A stretch of DNA of 64,000 bases from positions 1,302,001-1,366,000 of the forward strand of contig NZ_JBBHKA010000001.1 in NCBI RefSeq assembly GCF_037572775.1. The letters run 5' to 3'. Numbering within the stretch: the stretch's first letter is position 1; each line of letters begins with the position of its first letter. Below, piece by piece: positions 1 through 11,196 of the stretch. The stretch is from Ramlibacter sp. PS4R-6 (GTDB lineage Bacteria; Pseudomonadota; Gammaproteobacteria; Burkholderiales; Burkholderiaceae_C). The notes below the pieces were generated by a model. It did not search any database, was not told where the DNA came from, and was given only the letters and a program-made list of their open reading frames with translations. Made by a program: the position numbers and the translations under genes.

Positions 1-122
1 GCCTGATCGAGGTGAGCGAGGCGGGTGCGCAGAAACTCGGCGCCATCGCAGCGGAGCTCGCCTACGGCGAGGGGCTGCAGGCGCATGCGCGCGCTGCCGA
101 AATGAGGATGAAGAAACGATGA
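1..122 (+). CDS. hisD: Histidinol dehydrogenase, C-terminal end (partial)
   Basis: Only the last 39 codons are present; the reading frame starts at base 3. HisD is the zinc- and NAD-dependent enzyme that oxidises L-histidinol to histidine. The tail carries a G-L-x-A-H-A-R stretch near the C terminus, as HisD proteins do, and ends in a basic M-R-M-K-K-R. The TGA stop (120-122) overlaps the ATG of hisC (119-121), so the two genes are translationally coupled. The call rests on this short tail plus the his genes that follow. Confidence 0.85.
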   Translation, partial: LIEVSEAGAQKLGAIAAELAYGEGLQAHARAAEMRMKKR

Positions 123-1192
123 GCGCACTGGACCGCGCGAAGAAGGTGTTCCGCCAGGACGTGCAATCCATGCACGCCTATGCCATCCAGCCGTCCGCCG
201 GCCTGCTGAAGCTCGACGCGATGGAGAACCCGCACCGGCTGTCCCCCGCGCTGCAGGAGGAGTTGGGACGCCGCCTCGGCGCAGTGGCGCTGAACCGCTA
301 CCCCGGCGAACGCGTGAACGACCTGCGCCGCGCGCTGGCGCAGCACGCCAACATGCCGGAGGGCTGCGACCTCATGCTGGGCAACGGCTCGGACGAGATC
401 ATCTCGCTGATCGCCATGGCCTGCGACATCCCGGGCGCGTCCATCCTGGCGCCGCTGCCCGGCTTTGTGATGTACGGCATGAGCGCGCAGCTGCAGGGGC
501 TGAAGTTCATCGAGGTGCCGCTCACGCCGGACTTCGAGCTGGATGGCCCCGCGATGCTGGCGGCCATCCGCGAGCACCAGCCGACCATCGTCTACCTCGC
601 CTACCCGAACAACCCGACGGCCAACCTGTGGGACGACCGCGTGATCGAGCAGATCTTCGAGGCGGCGCCCGGCCTGGTCGTGATGGACGAGGCCTACCAG
701 CCCTTCTCCAGCCGCACCTGGGCCGGCCGCCTCGGGAAGTACCCGCACGTCCTTCTGATGCGCACCATGAGCAAGTTCGGCCTGGCCGGCGTGCGCATCG
801 GCTACCTGATCGGCCGCAAGGAGCTCGTGGCCGAGATCGACAAGGTGCGCCCGCCCTACAACATCAGCGTGCTCAACTGCGAGTGCGCGCTGTTCGCGCT
901 GGAGCACGCCGAAGTCTTTGCGCAGCAGGCCAGGGAGCTGCGCGCCGAGCGCGAGCGCCTGCAGTTCGCCCTGCGCGAAATGCCGGGCGTGAAGGCCTGG
1001 CCCAGCGACGCCAACATGATCCTGGTGCGTGTGCCCGACGCCCCAAAGGCGTTCGACGGCCTGAAATCGCATGGCGTCCTGGTGAAGAACGTTTCTAAAA
1101 TGCACCCATTGCTGGCCAACTGCCTGCGCCTGACCGTCGGGACGCACGACGAGAACACGCGCATGCTGCAGGCACTGGCCGCATCCCTATGA
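119..1192 (+). CDS. hisC: Histidinol-phosphate aminotransferase
   Basis: This is a 357-residue fold-type I PLP aminotransferase that converts imidazole acetol phosphate and glutamate to histidinol phosphate. Visible motifs are the N-P-T loop in [10 protein letters not shown], the cofactor-binding aspartate in VVMDEAY, the Schiff-base lysine K219 in TMSKFGLAG and the phosphate-binding R-I-G-Y just after it. The length is normal for HisC. The start overlaps the hisD stop and the end overlaps the hisB ATG at 1189, so it sits inside a tightly coupled operon. HisC paralogues can act on aromatic amino acids, but the his context makes the histidine role nearly certain. Confidence 0.97.
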   Translation: MSALDRAKKVFRQDVQSMHAYAIQPSAGLLKLDAMENPHRLSPALQEELGRRLGAVALNRYPGERVNDLRRALAQHANMPEGCDLMLGNGSDEIISLIAMACDIPGASILAPLPGFVMYGMSAQLQGLKFIEVPLTPDFELDGPAMLAAIREHQPTIVYLAYPNNPTANLWDDRVIEQIFEAAPGLVVMDEAYQPFSSRTWAGRLGKYPHVLLMRTMSKFGLAGVRIGYLIGRKELVAEIDKVRPPYNISVLNCECALFALEHAEVFAQQARELRAERERLQFALREMPGVKAWPSDANMILVRVPDAPKAFDGLKSHGVLVKNVSKMHPLLANCLRLTVGTHDENTRMLQALAASL

Positions 1193-1785
1193 CCACCGCA
1201 CGCATCGCCGAAGTCACCCGCAACACCGCCGAGACGCAGATCACGGCGCGCGTGAACCTGGACGGCACCGGCAAGGCAAGCCTCGCCACCGGCATCGGCT
1301 TCTTCGACCACATGCTGGACCAGATCGCGCGCCACGGCCTGCTGGACTTGGACGTCCAGGCCAAGGGCGACCTGCACATCGACGGCCACCACACGGTGGA
1401 GGACGTGGGCATCGCCATCGGCCAGGCGGTGGCCAAGGCCATCGGCGACAAGAAGGGCATCCGCCGCTACGGCCACGCCTACGTGCCGCTCGACGAGGCG
1501 CTGTCGCGCGTGGTCATCGACTTCTCCGGCCGCCCCGGCCTGGTGATGAACGTGCCGTTCAAGAGCGGCATGATCGGCACCTTCGACAGCCAGCTGGCGC
1601 ACGAGTTCTTCCAGGGCTTCGTGAACCACGCCTTCGTCACGCTGCACATCGACAACCTGCGCGGCGAGAACGCGCACCACCAGTGCGAGACGGTCTTCAA
1701 GGCCTTCGCCCGCGCCCTGCGCGCGGCGGTGGAGCTGGACCCGCGCAGCGCCGGCACCGTCCCGTCCACGAAGGGGTCGCTCTAG
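1189..1785 (+). CDS. hisB: Imidazoleglycerol-phosphate dehydratase (monofunctional)
   Basis: This 198-residue HisB dehydrates imidazole glycerol phosphate to imidazole acetol phosphate. The metal-binding histidine clusters are all present: [13 protein letters not shown] near residues 40-52, D-G-H-H-T-V-E-D near residue 65, and E-N-A-H-H-Q-C-E near residue 163. There is no N-terminal phosphatase domain, so histidinol phosphatase must be a separate enzyme encoded elsewhere, as is usual outside enterobacteria. The ATG overlaps the hisC stop by four bases; hisH begins 9 bases after the stop. Confidence 0.97.
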   Translation: MTTARIAEVTRNTAETQITARVNLDGTGKASLATGIGFFDHMLDQIARHGLLDLDVQAKGDLHIDGHHTVEDVGIAIGQAVAKAIGDKKGIRRYGHAYVPLDEALSRVVIDFSGRPGLVMNVPFKSGMIGTFDSQLAHEFFQGFVNHAFVTLHIDNLRGENAHHQCETVFKAFARALRAAVELDPRSAGTVPSTKGSL

Positions 1786-1794
1786 GCGCCTTTC

Positions 1795-2439
1795 ATGCGC
1801 AGCGTCGCGGTCGTCGACTACGGGATGGGCAACCTGCGTTCGGTCTCGAACGCGGTGCGCCATGCCGCCCAGGGCTCGGGCTGGGAGGTGGTCGTCACCT
1901 CCCGACCCGAGGATGTGCGCGCGGCCGAGCGCATCGTGCTGCCCGGCCAGGGCGCCATGCCCGATTGCATGCGCGAGTTCCGCGAGTCGGGGCTGATGGA
2001 ATCGGTGCTGGAAGGCGCCGCCGCCAAGCCGCTGATGGGCGTGTGCGTCGGCATGCAGATGCTGCTCGATCGCAGCGCGGAAGGCCCGACCGCCGGCCTC
2101 GGGCTGATCGGCGGCACGGTGCTGAAATTCGACCTCGCGGGCCGGATGCAGCCCGATGGCAGCCGCTTCAAGGTGCCGCAAATGGGCTGGAACCGCGTCT
2201 TCCAGATGCACGCGCACCCGGTCTGGGCGGGCGTCGCCGACGGCAGCTACTTCTACTTCGTGCACAGCTTCTACGCACGCCCGTCGGATGCGCGCCACAG
2301 CCTCGGGGAAGCCGAGTACGGCGTGCGCTTTACCGCCGCCATCGGTCGCGATAACATTTTCGCGACCCAGTTCCATCCCGAGAAAAGCGCGGACCAAGGC
2401 CTCGCCCTCTACAGAAACTTCCTCCACTGGAATCCCTGA
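1795..2439 (+). CDS. hisH: Imidazole glycerol phosphate synthase, glutaminase subunit
   Basis: This is a 214-residue class I glutamine amidotransferase that releases ammonia from glutamine and channels it to HisF. The catalytic cysteine is C84 in GVCVGMQ, and the histidine and glutamate of the triad lie in QFHPEKS near residue 196. The N-terminal [11 protein letters not shown] signature is clear. The partner hisF lies two genes downstream, after hisA, the common his operon order. Confidence 0.97.
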   Translation: MRSVAVVDYGMGNLRSVSNAVRHAAQGSGWEVVVTSRPEDVRAAERIVLPGQGAMPDCMREFRESGLMESVLEGAAAKPLMGVCVGMQMLLDRSAEGPTAGLGLIGGTVLKFDLAGRMQPDGSRFKVPQMGWNRVFQMHAHPVWAGVADGSYFYFVHSFYARPSDARHSLGEAEYGVRFTAAIGRDNIFATQFHPEKSADQGLALYRNFLHWNP

Positions 2440-2480
2440 GCGCACCGGCCTGCCCGGTTGAATGTCGCGCCCACCCCCCC

Positions 2481-3221
2481 ATGCTGCTGATCCCCGCCAT
2501 CGACCTCAAAGACGGACATTGCGTGCGCCTGAAACAAGGCGACATGTCGCAGGCGACCACCTTCAGCGAGGACCCGGCCGCCATGGCGCGCCACTGGGTG
2601 GAAAAGGGCGCGCGCCGCCTGCACCTGGTGGACCTGAACGGCGCCTTCGCCGGCAAGCCGCAGAACTGGGCGGCGGTCAAGGCGATCCTCAAGGCGGTGG
2701 GCGACGACATCCCGGTGCAGCTGGGCGGCGGCATCCGCGACCTGGACACAATCGAGAAGTACATCGACGGCGGCCTGCGTTACGTGATCATCGGCACCGC
2801 CGCCGTGAAGAACCCCGGTTTCCTGAAGGACGCCTGCACCGCTTTCGGCGGCCACGTCATCGTGGGCCTGGACGCCAAGGACGGCAAGGTCGCCACCGAC
2901 GGCTGGAGCAAGCTCACCGGGCATGAAGTCATCGACCTCGCGCGCAAGTTCGAGGACTGGGGCGTCGAAGCCATCGTGTACACCGACATCGGCCGCGACG
3001 GCATGCTCACGGGCATCAACGTCGACGCGACCGTCAAGCTCGCGCAGTCGCTCACCATCCCGGTGATCGCCTCGGGCGGGCTCGCCGGCATTCCCGACAT
3101 CGAGAAGCTGTGCGCCGTCGAAGGCGAAGGCATCGAGGGCGTGATCTGCGGCCGCGCGATCTATACGGGCGACCTCGACTTCGTCAAAGCCCAGGCGCGC
3201 GCCGACGAACTGGGCTCCTGA
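2481..3221 (+). CDS. hisA: ProFAR isomerase, (beta/alpha)8 barrel
   Basis: This 246-residue HisA opens the ring of ProFAR to give PRFAR, the substrate of HisHF. D8 in LIPAIDLK and the aspartate in VYTDIGRDG near residue 170 fit the two catalytic acids. The phosphate-binding glycines appear in QLGGGIRD and IASGGLAG. The start is fixed by the conserved [10 protein letters not shown] terminus. It is 41 bases from hisH and three from hisF, with the same barrel fold as HisF. Confidence 0.97.
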   Translation: MLLIPAIDLKDGHCVRLKQGDMSQATTFSEDPAAMARHWVEKGARRLHLVDLNGAFAGKPQNWAAVKAILKAVGDDIPVQLGGGIRDLDTIEKYIDGGLRYVIIGTAAVKNPGFLKDACTAFGGHVIVGLDAKDGKVATDGWSKLTGHEVIDLARKFEDWGVEAIVYTDIGRDGMLTGINVDATVKLAQSLTIPVIASGGLAGIPDIEKLCAVEGEGIEGVICGRAIYTGDLDFVKAQARADELGS

Positions 3222-3223
3222 GC

Positions 3224-3982
<759 letters not shown>

Positions 3983-3987
3983 TCCTT

Positions 3988-3993
3988 CACAAT
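3988..3993 (+). promoter_or_regulatory. Candidate -10 box for a leaderless hisI transcript
   Basis: CACAAT (four of six to TATAAT) ends seven bases before the ATG of hisI, so a transcript starting at the usual distance would begin exactly on the start codon. It lies in the 17-base hisF-hisI gap. No convincing -35 element is seen, so this is a weak call. Confidence 0.3.
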
Positions 3994-3999
3994 AGCCGC

Positions 4000-4392
4000 A
4001 TGGAGTGGCTCGACGAGGTGCGCTGGGACGCGCAGGGGCTGGTGCCGGCGGTGGCGCAGGAAGCGTCCACCGGCGACGTGCTCATGCTCGCGTGGATGGA
4101 CCGCGAGGCGCTGCGCCTCACGGCCGAGACCGGGCGCGCCGTGTTCCACAGCCGCTCGCGCGGCAAGCTGTGGTTCAAGGGGGAGGAATCGGGCCACGTG
4201 CAGCAGGTGCACGAGATCCGCCTGGACTGCGACAACGACGTCGTGCTGCTGAAGGTGACGCAGCACGGCCACGACCCCTCGATCGCCTGCCACACGGGCC
4301 GCCACAGCTGCTTCTTCCAGCTGTACAAGGACGGCGCGTGGCACGCGGTGGAACCGGTCCTCAAGGACCCGACAACCATCTACGACAAGTGA
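4000..4392 (+). CDS. hisI: Phosphoribosyl-AMP cyclohydrolase
   Basis: This 130-residue enzyme opens the purine ring of phosphoribosyl-AMP. The metal-binding D-C-D-N-D near residue 74 and the C-H-T-G-R-H-S-C-F motif near residues 93-101 are intact, as is [10 protein letters not shown]. It is a stand-alone HisI with no fused pyrophosphatase domain, as in most betaproteobacteria; hisE follows as its own gene. The start is the ATG at 4000; the longer upstream frame is antisense-like noise over hisF. Its stop overlaps the GTG start of hisE. Confidence 0.96.
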   Translation: MEWLDEVRWDAQGLVPAVAQEASTGDVLMLAWMDREALRLTAETGRAVFHSRSRGKLWFKGEESGHVQQVHEIRLDCDNDVVLLKVTQHGHDPSIACHTGRHSCFFQLYKDGAWHAVEPVLKDPTTIYDK

Positions 4393-4754
4393 AGACGAAC
4401 AACGAAGACGTGCTGGCGCAGCTCGCGGCCGTGATCGAAAGCCGCAAGGGCGGCGACCCCGACGCGAGCTACGTCGCGCGGCTGCTCAGCCGCGGGCCCG
4501 ACGCCATCCTCAAGAAGGTCGGCGAGGAAGCGACCGAGGTCGTCATGGCGGCCAAGGATGCGCAGCACGGCGGCGACCGCGCGAAGATCGTCGGCGAGGT
4601 GGCGGACCTGTGGTTCCACTGCATGGTCGCGCTCGCGCACTTCGGCCTGTCGCCCGCCGACGTCGTGCGCGAGCTGGAGCGCCGCGCCGGGACCAGCGGC
4701 ATCGAGGAGAAGGCGCTGCGCAAGGTGCGCCAGCGCGAACAAGGAGGGGTGTGA
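4389..4754 (+). CDS. hisE: Phosphoribosyl-ATP pyrophosphatase
   Basis: This 121-residue MazG-like nucleotide pyrophosphatase hydrolyses phosphoribosyl-ATP to phosphoribosyl-AMP, the step just before HisI. The signatures are S-Y-V-A-R-L near residue 25 and [16 protein letters not shown] near residues 39-54, with the E-E-x-x-E metal-binding pattern. The start is a GTG at 4389 overlapping the hisI stop; longer in-frame starts would lie inside hisI and lack family similarity. It is the last his gene of the run. Confidence 0.95.
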   Translation: MKTNNEDVLAQLAAVIESRKGGDPDASYVARLLSRGPDAILKKVGEEATEVVMAAKDAQHGGDRAKIVGEVADLWFHCMVALAHFGLSPADVVRELERRAGTSGIEEKALRKVRQREQGGV

Positions 4755-4755
4755 G

Positions 4756-5112
4756 ATGGCAGAGACCGATTTCGCCGAGTTCGAGGCCAAGACGGCCGGC
4801 GACCGCACGGTGATGCACGTGCTGTACGCGATGCACACCATCGCGTGGGCCAGCATGGGCACGCTCGCGGTCATCGCGCTGATCGCCAACTACATCAAGC
4901 GCTCGGACGAACAGGACCCCGTGTACCTGAGCCACCACAGCTGGATGATCGCCACCTTCTGGTGGACGGTGCTGTGGCTCGTCGTGACCGCGCCGCTGTG
5001 GATCCTGCTGGTGTTGCCGGGTGCCATCGCGTACACGATCATCGGCTTGTGGTACCTGTACCGCTGCATCCGCGGCTGGCTGCGCTTCAACGACAACCGG
5101 GCCGCGTACTGA
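4756..5112 (+). CDS. Small membrane protein, DUF4870-like
   Basis: This is a 118-residue protein of unknown function with three predicted membrane helices (about residues 20-44, 57-80 and 78-103) and a charged C-terminal tail. The layout and the S-H-H-S-W-M-I-A-T-F segment after helix 1 resemble DUF4870 proteins. It starts one base after the hisE stop behind an AAGGAGGGG Shine-Dalgarno that lies in the hisE end, so it is translated with the operon. A gene of this type between hisE and hinT recurs in related genomes, but no role is known. Confidence 0.8.
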   Translation: MAETDFAEFEAKTAGDRTVMHVLYAMHTIAWASMGTLAVIALIANYIKRSDEQDPVYLSHHSWMIATFWWTVLWLVVTAPLWILLVLPGAIAYTIIGLWYLYRCIRGWLRFNDNRAAY

Positions 5113-5120
5113 GGAGCGCC

Positions 5121-5480
5121 ATGCACACCGACCCCGATTGCATCTTCTGCAAGATCGCCGCCGGCAAGATTCCCTCGAAGAAAGTCCACGAGGACGACGG
5201 GATGCTCGCCTTCCACGACATCAACCCGTGGGCGCCGGTGCACTTCCTGATGGTGCCCAAGGAGCACATCCCGTCGATGGCGCAGGTCGAGGAGCGCCAT
5301 GCGCCGCTGCTGGGCCGCATGCTCGCCCTGGCGCCGAAGCTGGCAATGCGCGAAGGCTGCCGGCCCTACCCGGAAGGGGGCTTCCGCATCGTCATCAACA
5401 CCGGCGACGATGGCGGCCAGGAGGTCCACCACCTGCACATCCACGTCTACGGCGGCCCGCGGCCCTGGAAGCGGGGCTGA
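5121..5480 (+). CDS. hinT: HIT-family nucleotide hydrolase (HinT-like)
   Basis: This is a 119-residue histidine-triad protein; HinT enzymes hydrolyse AMP-linked amines and other nucleoside phosphoramidates. The triad HLHIHVYG lies at residues 103-110 and the N terminus carries D-C-I-F-C-K-I, a zinc-type pair common in bacterial members. ATG 5121 follows the previous gene by eight bases with a GAGGAG Shine-Dalgarno. It lies at the end of the his-linked run, just before tatA. Confidence 0.92.
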   Translation: MHTDPDCIFCKIAAGKIPSKKVHEDDGMLAFHDINPWAPVHFLMVPKEHIPSMAQVEERHAPLLGRMLALAPKLAMREGCRPYPEGGFRIVINTGDDGGQEVHHLHIHVYGGPRPWKRG

Positions 5481-5500
5481 GCCGAAGCTGAGGTTGGGCT

Positions 5501-5532
5501 GTCGTCCGACGGGGCGTGTCGCCCCCGACGAC
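5501..5532 (+). terminator. Hairpin between hinT and tatA, possible terminator
   Basis: GTCGTC and GACGAC flank an inner perfect six-base stem GGGGCG/CGCCCC with a three-base loop. No T-run follows; a TAGAAT box begins one base later. It may be a weak or Rho-assisted end of the his operon. Confidence 0.4.
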
Positions 5533-5538
5533 TAGAAT
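5533..5538 (+). promoter_or_regulatory. -10 box of a tatA promoter
   Basis: TAGAAT matches the -10 consensus at five of six bases. It sits 26 bases before the tatA ATG, directly after a hairpin. No good -35 is visible at 16-18 bases upstream. It suggests tatABC can be transcribed independently of his. Confidence 0.5.
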
Positions 5539-5564
5539 TGCTCCCAACACGTCAGGAGATTTCC

Positions 5565-5810
5565 ATGGGTTCGTTTTCCATCTGGCATTGGCTGATCGTC
5601 CTCGTCATCGTCCTGCTGGTGTTCGGCACGAAGAAGCTGCGCAACCTCGGCTCCGACCTCGGCGGCGCCGTGAAGGGCTTCAAGGACGGCATTCGCGACG
5701 GCGCGGCGCCGGAGACGCCCGTGCCGCCGCAAAGCCAGCAGCAGGTCACCGCCTCGCAGCAGCCTTCCGCCGACCGGCCGATCGACGTCGAAGCCAAGAA
5801 CAAGGGCTGA
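5565..5810 (+). CDS. tatA: Sec-independent translocase subunit TatA
   Basis: This 81-residue protein forms the pore of the twin-arginine translocase that exports folded proteins. It has a short N-terminal membrane helix (about residues 4-20), the F-G hinge in V-F-G-T-K-K-L, then an amphipathic helix [13 protein letters not shown] and a polar tail. The start was set at MGSFSIWHW because a GTCAGGAG Shine-Dalgarno lies eight bases upstream. The substrate PetA, a Rieske protein, is encoded about 5 kb downstream. Confidence 0.95.
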   Translation: MGSFSIWHWLIVLVIVLLVFGTKKLRNLGSDLGGAVKGFKDGIRDGAAPETPVPPQSQQQVTASQQPSADRPIDVEAKNKG

Positions 5811-5845
5811 CGCCAACTGGCGCGCCCTCGCGCGCGCCCTGACGA

Positions 5846-6328
5846 ATGATCGACCTCGGCATCGAGAAGATGATGGTGATCGGCGCCGTGGCGCTGATCG
5901 TGATCGGGCCGGAGAAGCTCCCGAGGGTGGCGCGCACCGTCGGCACGCTGCTCGGCAAGGCGCAGCGCTACGTCGCCGACGTCAAGGCCGAGGTCAACCG
6001 CTCGATCGAGCTCGACGAGCTCAAGAAGATGAAGACCGAGGTGGAGACGGCCGCGCGCGACGTCGAGAGCTCCATCCATTCGGGCGTGCGCGACATCGAG
6101 CGCGACCTGCAGGAGGCCAAGCAGGGCGCCGAGGGCTCGCTCGCGGCGCTGGATGCGCCGCTCGCCGAGCCGCCGCCGGCCTTTCCCGAATACCGCAACC
6201 CCAAGAAGAAGTGGCGCCTGAAACAGGGCGCGACGCCGCAGTGGTACAAGGCGCGCAACGGCATTCGCACCCGGGCGCTCTCGGGCGCGGCGCGCGTGGC
6301 CCGCTACCGGCCGCAAAAGTTCAACTAG
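5846..6328 (+). CDS. tatB: Sec-independent translocase subunit TatB
   Basis: This 160-residue TatB, with TatC, forms the receptor for twin-arginine signal peptides. The N terminus M-I-D-L-G-I-E-K-M has the acidic residue typical of TatB, followed by one membrane helix, the G-P-E-K-L-P hinge and a long amphipathic coiled helix (about residues 25-90). The C terminus is variable and basic. It lies 35 bases after tatA and six before tatC. Confidence 0.94.
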   Translation: MIDLGIEKMMVIGAVALIVIGPEKLPRVARTVGTLLGKAQRYVADVKAEVNRSIELDELKKMKTEVETAARDVESSIHSGVRDIERDLQEAKQGAEGSLAALDAPLAEPPPAFPEYRNPKKKWRLKQGATPQWYKARNGIRTRALSGAARVARYRPQKFN

Positions 6329-6334
6329 CACACC

Positions 6335-7123
6335 ATGGCCGAACCGGAAGACGAGCTCGCAGGGACCGAGCAGCCCTTCGTCGCGCACCTCATCGAGCTG
6401 CGTGACCGGCTGATCAAGGCCTTGATCGCGGTCGCCGTCGTCGGCGTCGTGCTGGCGATCTATCCGGGCGCCACGCGGCTGTACGACTTTCTGGCGGCGC
6501 CGCTCATCGCCAGCCTCCCCGAGGGCTCACGGCTGATCGCCACGTCGCCCATTTCGCCTTTCCTCGTGCCGCTGAAGGTGCTGCTGCTGTCGGCCTTCCT
6601 GGTGGCGCTGCCCGTCGTGCTCTACCAGGCATGGGCGTTCGTCGCGCCAGGCCTCTATTCGCACGAGAAGAAGCTGGTGCTGCCGCTGGTGGTCTCCAGC
6701 ACCGTCCTCTTCTTCCTGGGCGTCGCGTTCTGCTACTACTTCGTCTTCGGCCGCGTCTTCCATTTCATCCAGCAGTTCGCGCCCAAGAGCGTCACCGCCG
6801 CGCCGGACATCGAGGCCTACCTCAGCTTCGTCATGACCATGTTCCTGGCCTTCGGCGCGGCGTTCGAGGTGCCTGTGGTGGTGGTCGTGCTGGCACGCAT
6901 GGGCGTGGTCAGCGTCGAGAAGATGCGCGAGTGGCGCGGCTACTTCATCGTGCTGGCGTTCGTGATCTCCGCCATCATCACGCCGCCGGACGTGGTGTCG
7001 CAGCTGGCGCTGGCGATCCCGATGTGCCTGCTGTACGAGGTGGGCCTGTGGGCGGCGCGCATCTTCATCCGCACGACGCAGGCGCCACCCGAGGATTCTT
7101 CCGCCGCCGCGGAAAAGGGCTGA
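6335..7123 (+). CDS. tatC: Sec-independent translocase subunit TatC
   Basis: This 262-residue polytopic protein binds the twin-arginine motif. The F-V-A-H-L-I-E-L-R-D-R-L entry motif (residues 14-25) and the P-L-K-V region are intact, and six membrane helices can be read. Its TGA ends at 7123 and the stop codon of the protease gene on the other strand begins at 7124, so the two convergent genes abut with no spacer. Confidence 0.97.
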   Translation: MAEPEDELAGTEQPFVAHLIELRDRLIKALIAVAVVGVVLAIYPGATRLYDFLAAPLIASLPEGSRLIATSPISPFLVPLKVLLLSAFLVALPVVLYQAWAFVAPGLYSHEKKLVLPLVVSSTVLFFLGVAFCYYFVFGRVFHFIQQFAPKSVTAAPDIEAYLSFVMTMFLAFGAAFEVPVVVVVLARMGVVSVEKMREWRGYFIVLAFVISAIITPPDVVSQLALAIPMCLLYEVGLWAARIFIRTTQAPPEDSSAAAEKG

Positions 7124-8281
<1,158 letters not shown>

Positions 8282-8319
8282 GGTGCGGGCGGGATGGGAA
8301 GTCCCCGCCAGTGTAAGCG

Positions 8320-9570
8320 TCAGGCGTGCGGCACGAGGCCCGGGTGGCCATGGCGGCGCGGGCCCAGGTTGGCCTGCTCGACCGGGACGACCTCGCCGGA
8401 GTGCGGGTCCATGATGGCCGCGCGCGAGCGCATGCCGCGGGCCGCTTCGGCCAGGCGCTGCGCGTCGTGCAGGATGTCCTCCACCGCGTCCTGCGACGAC
8501 TCGATGTGCACGACGCCCACGCCGATGTCCAGCTGCACGTCGGCGCGTCGCCCCTCCGCGCCGGTGACGGTGATGGGGCGCCGCAGGCTGGTGGCCACGC
8601 GCAGGCCCAGCGTGCGCAGCCAGGCCGGCGAGTGGATCGTCTCCACCAGCGAGACGAAACAGCGGTCCCAGTAGCGGCCCACCGGGTTCACCACGCCCAC
8701 CTGGCGCTGGATGCGGGTGGCCACGGCGATGAACACCTCGTTCACGCCCGCGTTGCCCACCTGCCGGGCGATGCGCTCGACGTCGAACACCACCACCGCG
8801 ACCACCGCGCCTTCGCGCCGGCTGTGGCGGCGCCGGCGCTGCGCCTTGATGAGTTTCTGCACCAGCGTGATGCCGCTGTACAGCTTGGTCACGGGATCGA
8901 ACTCGGACGCGCCGGCGTCCTTGCGCCAGTTCTTCCATTCGTGGCGGTCGCGCTGCCACAGCGCGAAGCCGGTGAAGCCGTTGCACAGGGCCGTGCACAG
9001 CGCCAGCAGGGCCTGCACGCCGTCGCCGATCGGCAGGTTCATGGCCACGGCGTAGAGGCCGGCGATGGCGGGCAACGTCAGCGCGCAGCCCACGGCCATC
9101 ACGGGCGCCAGGCGGTCGCCCAGCAGCCACGCCCGCGATGTCAGCCACAGCGTGACGACGGCGCCCACCAGCGAAGCGGCCGCGGCGGCGGGCAGCTGTT
9201 CGTCCTCCGGCAGCGCGAGGCAGGCCAGGCCGACCAGCGGCAGCAGCAACGCGCTCGCACGCAGTACGCCGGACATGAGGCGATCGCGTTGCGCGGCACT
9301 GAGCCAGCCGCGGATCCAGAAGTTGGACAGGCCGACGCACACGGGGCCGGCAAGGACCTGCGCCGGCACGACGAGGCGCGGGTTCGGCACGGTGACCTGC
9401 TGCGCGATGCCGCACTCGACCAGCACGAACAGCAGCACGACGAGGTGGTAGGCCACGCCCTGCACCTGCGAGAGGCTGGGACGGGCCAGGAGGTCGGCGA
9501 AGCGCGCGATCGAGACCGCGGCGATCGCGCCCAGGGCCATGCTCCAGATGATCAGCTCCTGCGCACTCAT
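8320..9570 (-). CDS. Membrane protein with degenerate GGDEF domain
   Basis: This 416-residue protein has six or seven predicted N-terminal membrane helices (residues 1-200) followed by a GGDEF-like domain (about residues 225-390). The domain keeps D-P-V-T-K-L-Y and V-V-V-F-D-V-E-R, but the catalytic G-G-D-E-F is replaced by R-Y-W-D-R at the equivalent hairpin. Diguanylate cyclase activity is therefore unlikely; it may be a sensor or a nucleotide-binding effector. ATG 9570 was chosen because GGGGAGGAG lies just upstream. No EAL domain or partner is adjacent. Confidence 0.8.
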   Translation of the reverse strand: MSAQELIIWSMALGAIAAVSIARFADLLARPSLSQVQGVAYHLVVLLFVLVECGIAQQVTVPNPRLVVPAQVLAGPVCVGLSNFWIRGWLSAAQRDRLMSGVLRASALLLPLVGLACLALPEDEQLPAAAAASLVGAVVTLWLTSRAWLLGDRLAPVMAVGCALTLPAIAGLYAVAMNLPIGDGVQALLALCTALCNGFTGFALWQRDRHEWKNWRKDAGASEFDPVTKLYSGITLVQKLIKAQRRRRHSRREGAVVAVVVFDVERIARQVGNAGVNEVFIAVATRIQRQVGVVNPVGRYWDRCFVSLVETIHSPAWLRTLGLRVATSLRRPITVTGAEGRRADVQLDIGVGVVHIESSQDAVEDILHDAQRLAEAARGMRSRAAIMDPHSGEVVPVEQANLGPRRHGHPGLVPHA

Positions 9571-9641
9571 CGCTCCTCCCCGAGGCGGTGGCCGGGCCAT
9601 TATGCGAAGCCCGCCAAGCGGCGCCTTCTACGGGCGAACCC

Positions 9642-9647
9642 TATGAT
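9642..9647 (+). promoter_or_regulatory. -10 box for a leaderless pdxA transcript
   Basis: TATGAT (five of six) ends six bases before the pdxA ATG, so initiation at the normal distance falls on the A of the start codon. No Shine-Dalgarno is present, which fits leaderless translation. Confidence 0.5.
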
Positions 9648-9653
9648 GTGCGC

Positions 9654-10628
9654 ATGAAACCGATCGCGGTCACCATGGGCGACGCGGCGGGCATCGGGCC
9701 CGAGATCATCGCGAAGGCGTTCCGCGACCACCCGGACGCCACGCGCGGCTGTTTCGTCGTGGGCGCCCTGGCGGCAATCCGCCGGGGCGCGCAGGCCGTC
9801 GCTGGAGGCGTCGCTATTCCCGTTGCGCTGATCGAGCATGCCGAGGACGCTTTCGCCGTTCCGCCGCGATGCATTCCCGTGCTGCCGGTCGTCGAGCTCG
9901 ACTCGCTGCCGCCCTATGGCGCCGTGAGCGCTGTTGCTGGACGCGCAGCCGCCGACGCGGTGACCTGGGCCGCGCGCGCCGCGCTGAAAGGCGAGATCGC
10001 CGCGCTGGTGACGGCGCCCCTGCACAAGGAGGCGCTGGCCGCGGCGGGCGTTCCTTTCCCGGGCCATACCGAGCTGCTGCAGGCCGAAGCCGGCGGCATG
10101 CCGGTGCGCATGATGCTGGCCAACGAGGAGCTGCGCACGGTGCTGGTGAGCATCCACATGTCGCTGCGCGACGCGATCGAGGCGGTCACCATCGGCAACG
10201 TGCTGGAGACCATCCGCATCGCGCACCGGGCGCTGGGTGGCGCGCCGCGCATCGCGGTCGCGGGCCTGAACCCGCATGCGGGCGAGGCGGGCCTCTTCGG
10301 ACGGGAGGAGCTGGAGGCCATCGCACCGGCCATCGCCGTCGCGCGGGCGGAAGGCCTCGATGCGAGCGGCCCGTTCGCACCCGACACCGTCTTCATGCGC
10401 GCACGCCAGGGCGAGTTCGACGTCGTCGTCGCCATGTACCACGACCAGGGCCTGATCCCGGTGAAGTACCTCGGCGTCGAGAAAGGCGTCAACGTGACGC
10501 TGGGGCTGCCGCTGGTGCGCACCAGCCCCGACCACGGCACCGCCTTCGACATCGCCGGCACGGGGCGCGCCGACGAGTCCAGCCTCGTGGAAGCGATCCG
10601 GGTGGCTAGGAGCCTGACCGCGACCTGA
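9654..10628 (+). CDS. pdxA: 4-hydroxythreonine-4-phosphate dehydrogenase
   Basis: This 324-residue PdxA oxidises 4-phosphohydroxy-L-threonine in de novo pyridoxal phosphate synthesis. It shows [11 protein letters not shown] at the N terminus, the metal-binding G-H-T-E near residue 137, A-G-L-N-P-H-A-G-E near residue 203 and M-Y-H-D-Q-G-L-I-P near residue 262. ATG 9654 matches the conserved [10 protein letters not shown] start. The 3' end overlaps the convergent mscL gene by 23 bases. Confidence 0.94.
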   Translation: MKPIAVTMGDAAGIGPEIIAKAFRDHPDATRGCFVVGALAAIRRGAQAVAGGVAIPVALIEHAEDAFAVPPRCIPVLPVVELDSLPPYGAVSAVAGRAAADAVTWAARAALKGEIAALVTAPLHKEALAAAGVPFPGHTELLQAEAGGMPVRMMLANEELRTVLVSIHMSLRDAIEAVTIGNVLETIRIAHRALGGAPRIAVAGLNPHAGEAGLFGREELEAIAPAIAVARAEGLDASGPFAPDTVFMRARQGEFDVVVAMYHDQGLIPVKYLGVEKGVNVTLGLPLVRTSPDHGTAFDIAGTGRADESSLVEAIRVARSLTAT

Positions 10629-11058
10629 GCGAGTCGCGGATCTCCCGCAGCAGCTTCACGTCCTCCGGCGGCTCCACCGGTGGCGCGGTGCCCGCCTTGT
10701 TGTCCGCTTCGCTCTCGCGGCGCATCCGGTTGATCGCCCGCACCATCATGAAGATGATGAAGGCGAGGATGAGGAAGTTGACGATGATGGTGAGGAAGTT
10801 GCCGTAGGCTAGGACGGGCACGCCCGCCTTCTTCAGGTCGGCCAGGTTCATCGCGACGCCCGCCGGGACCTGGCCGAGCACCACGAACATGCTGGAGTAG
10901 TCGAGCGAGCCGAACACGCGCCCCACCAGCGGCATGATGACGTCGCCCACGAGCGAATCGACGATCTTCCCGAACGCCGCGCCGATGATCACGCCGACCG
11001 CCAGGTCCACGACGTTGCCCTTGATCGCGAACTCGCGGAACTCCTTGAGAAGTGCCAT
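10606..11058 (-). CDS. mscL: Large-conductance mechanosensitive channel
   Basis: This 150-residue MscL releases solutes during hypo-osmotic shock. The N-terminal F-K-E-F-A-like amphipathic start is followed by TM1 with [17 protein letters not shown] and TM2 with [10 protein letters not shown], then a charged C-terminal helix. It is slightly longer than the E. coli protein because of its periplasmic loop and tail. An AGGAG lies upstream of ATG 11058. It diverges from petA. Confidence 0.95.
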   Translation of the reverse strand: MALLKEFREFAIKGNVVDLAVGVIIGAAFGKIVDSLVGDVIMPLVGRVFGSLDYSSMFVVLGQVPAGVAMNLADLKKAGVPVLAYGNFLTIIVNFLILAFIIFMMVRAINRMRRESEADNKAGTAPPVEPPEDVKLLREIRDSLRSRSGS

Positions 11059-11126
11059 GCTGAAAGCTCCTGGGTGGATGGGTGCGCGCTGCTGGCGCGA
11101 CGCGGCGTTTTTACCCTGCTCAAGCG

Positions 11127-11156
11127 TTGAATTCGCCGAATACGCTCCGCTACAAT
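11127..11156 (+). promoter_or_regulatory. Promoter of the petABC operon
   Basis: TTGAAT (11127-11132) and TACAAT (11151-11156) are separated by 18 bases, a good vegetative promoter. The predicted start near 11163 gives a leader of about 34 bases to petA. Confidence 0.65.
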
Positions 11157-11196
11157 CGCGGGTTGACCCCAATAAGCACAATCCCCGAGGATTCCC

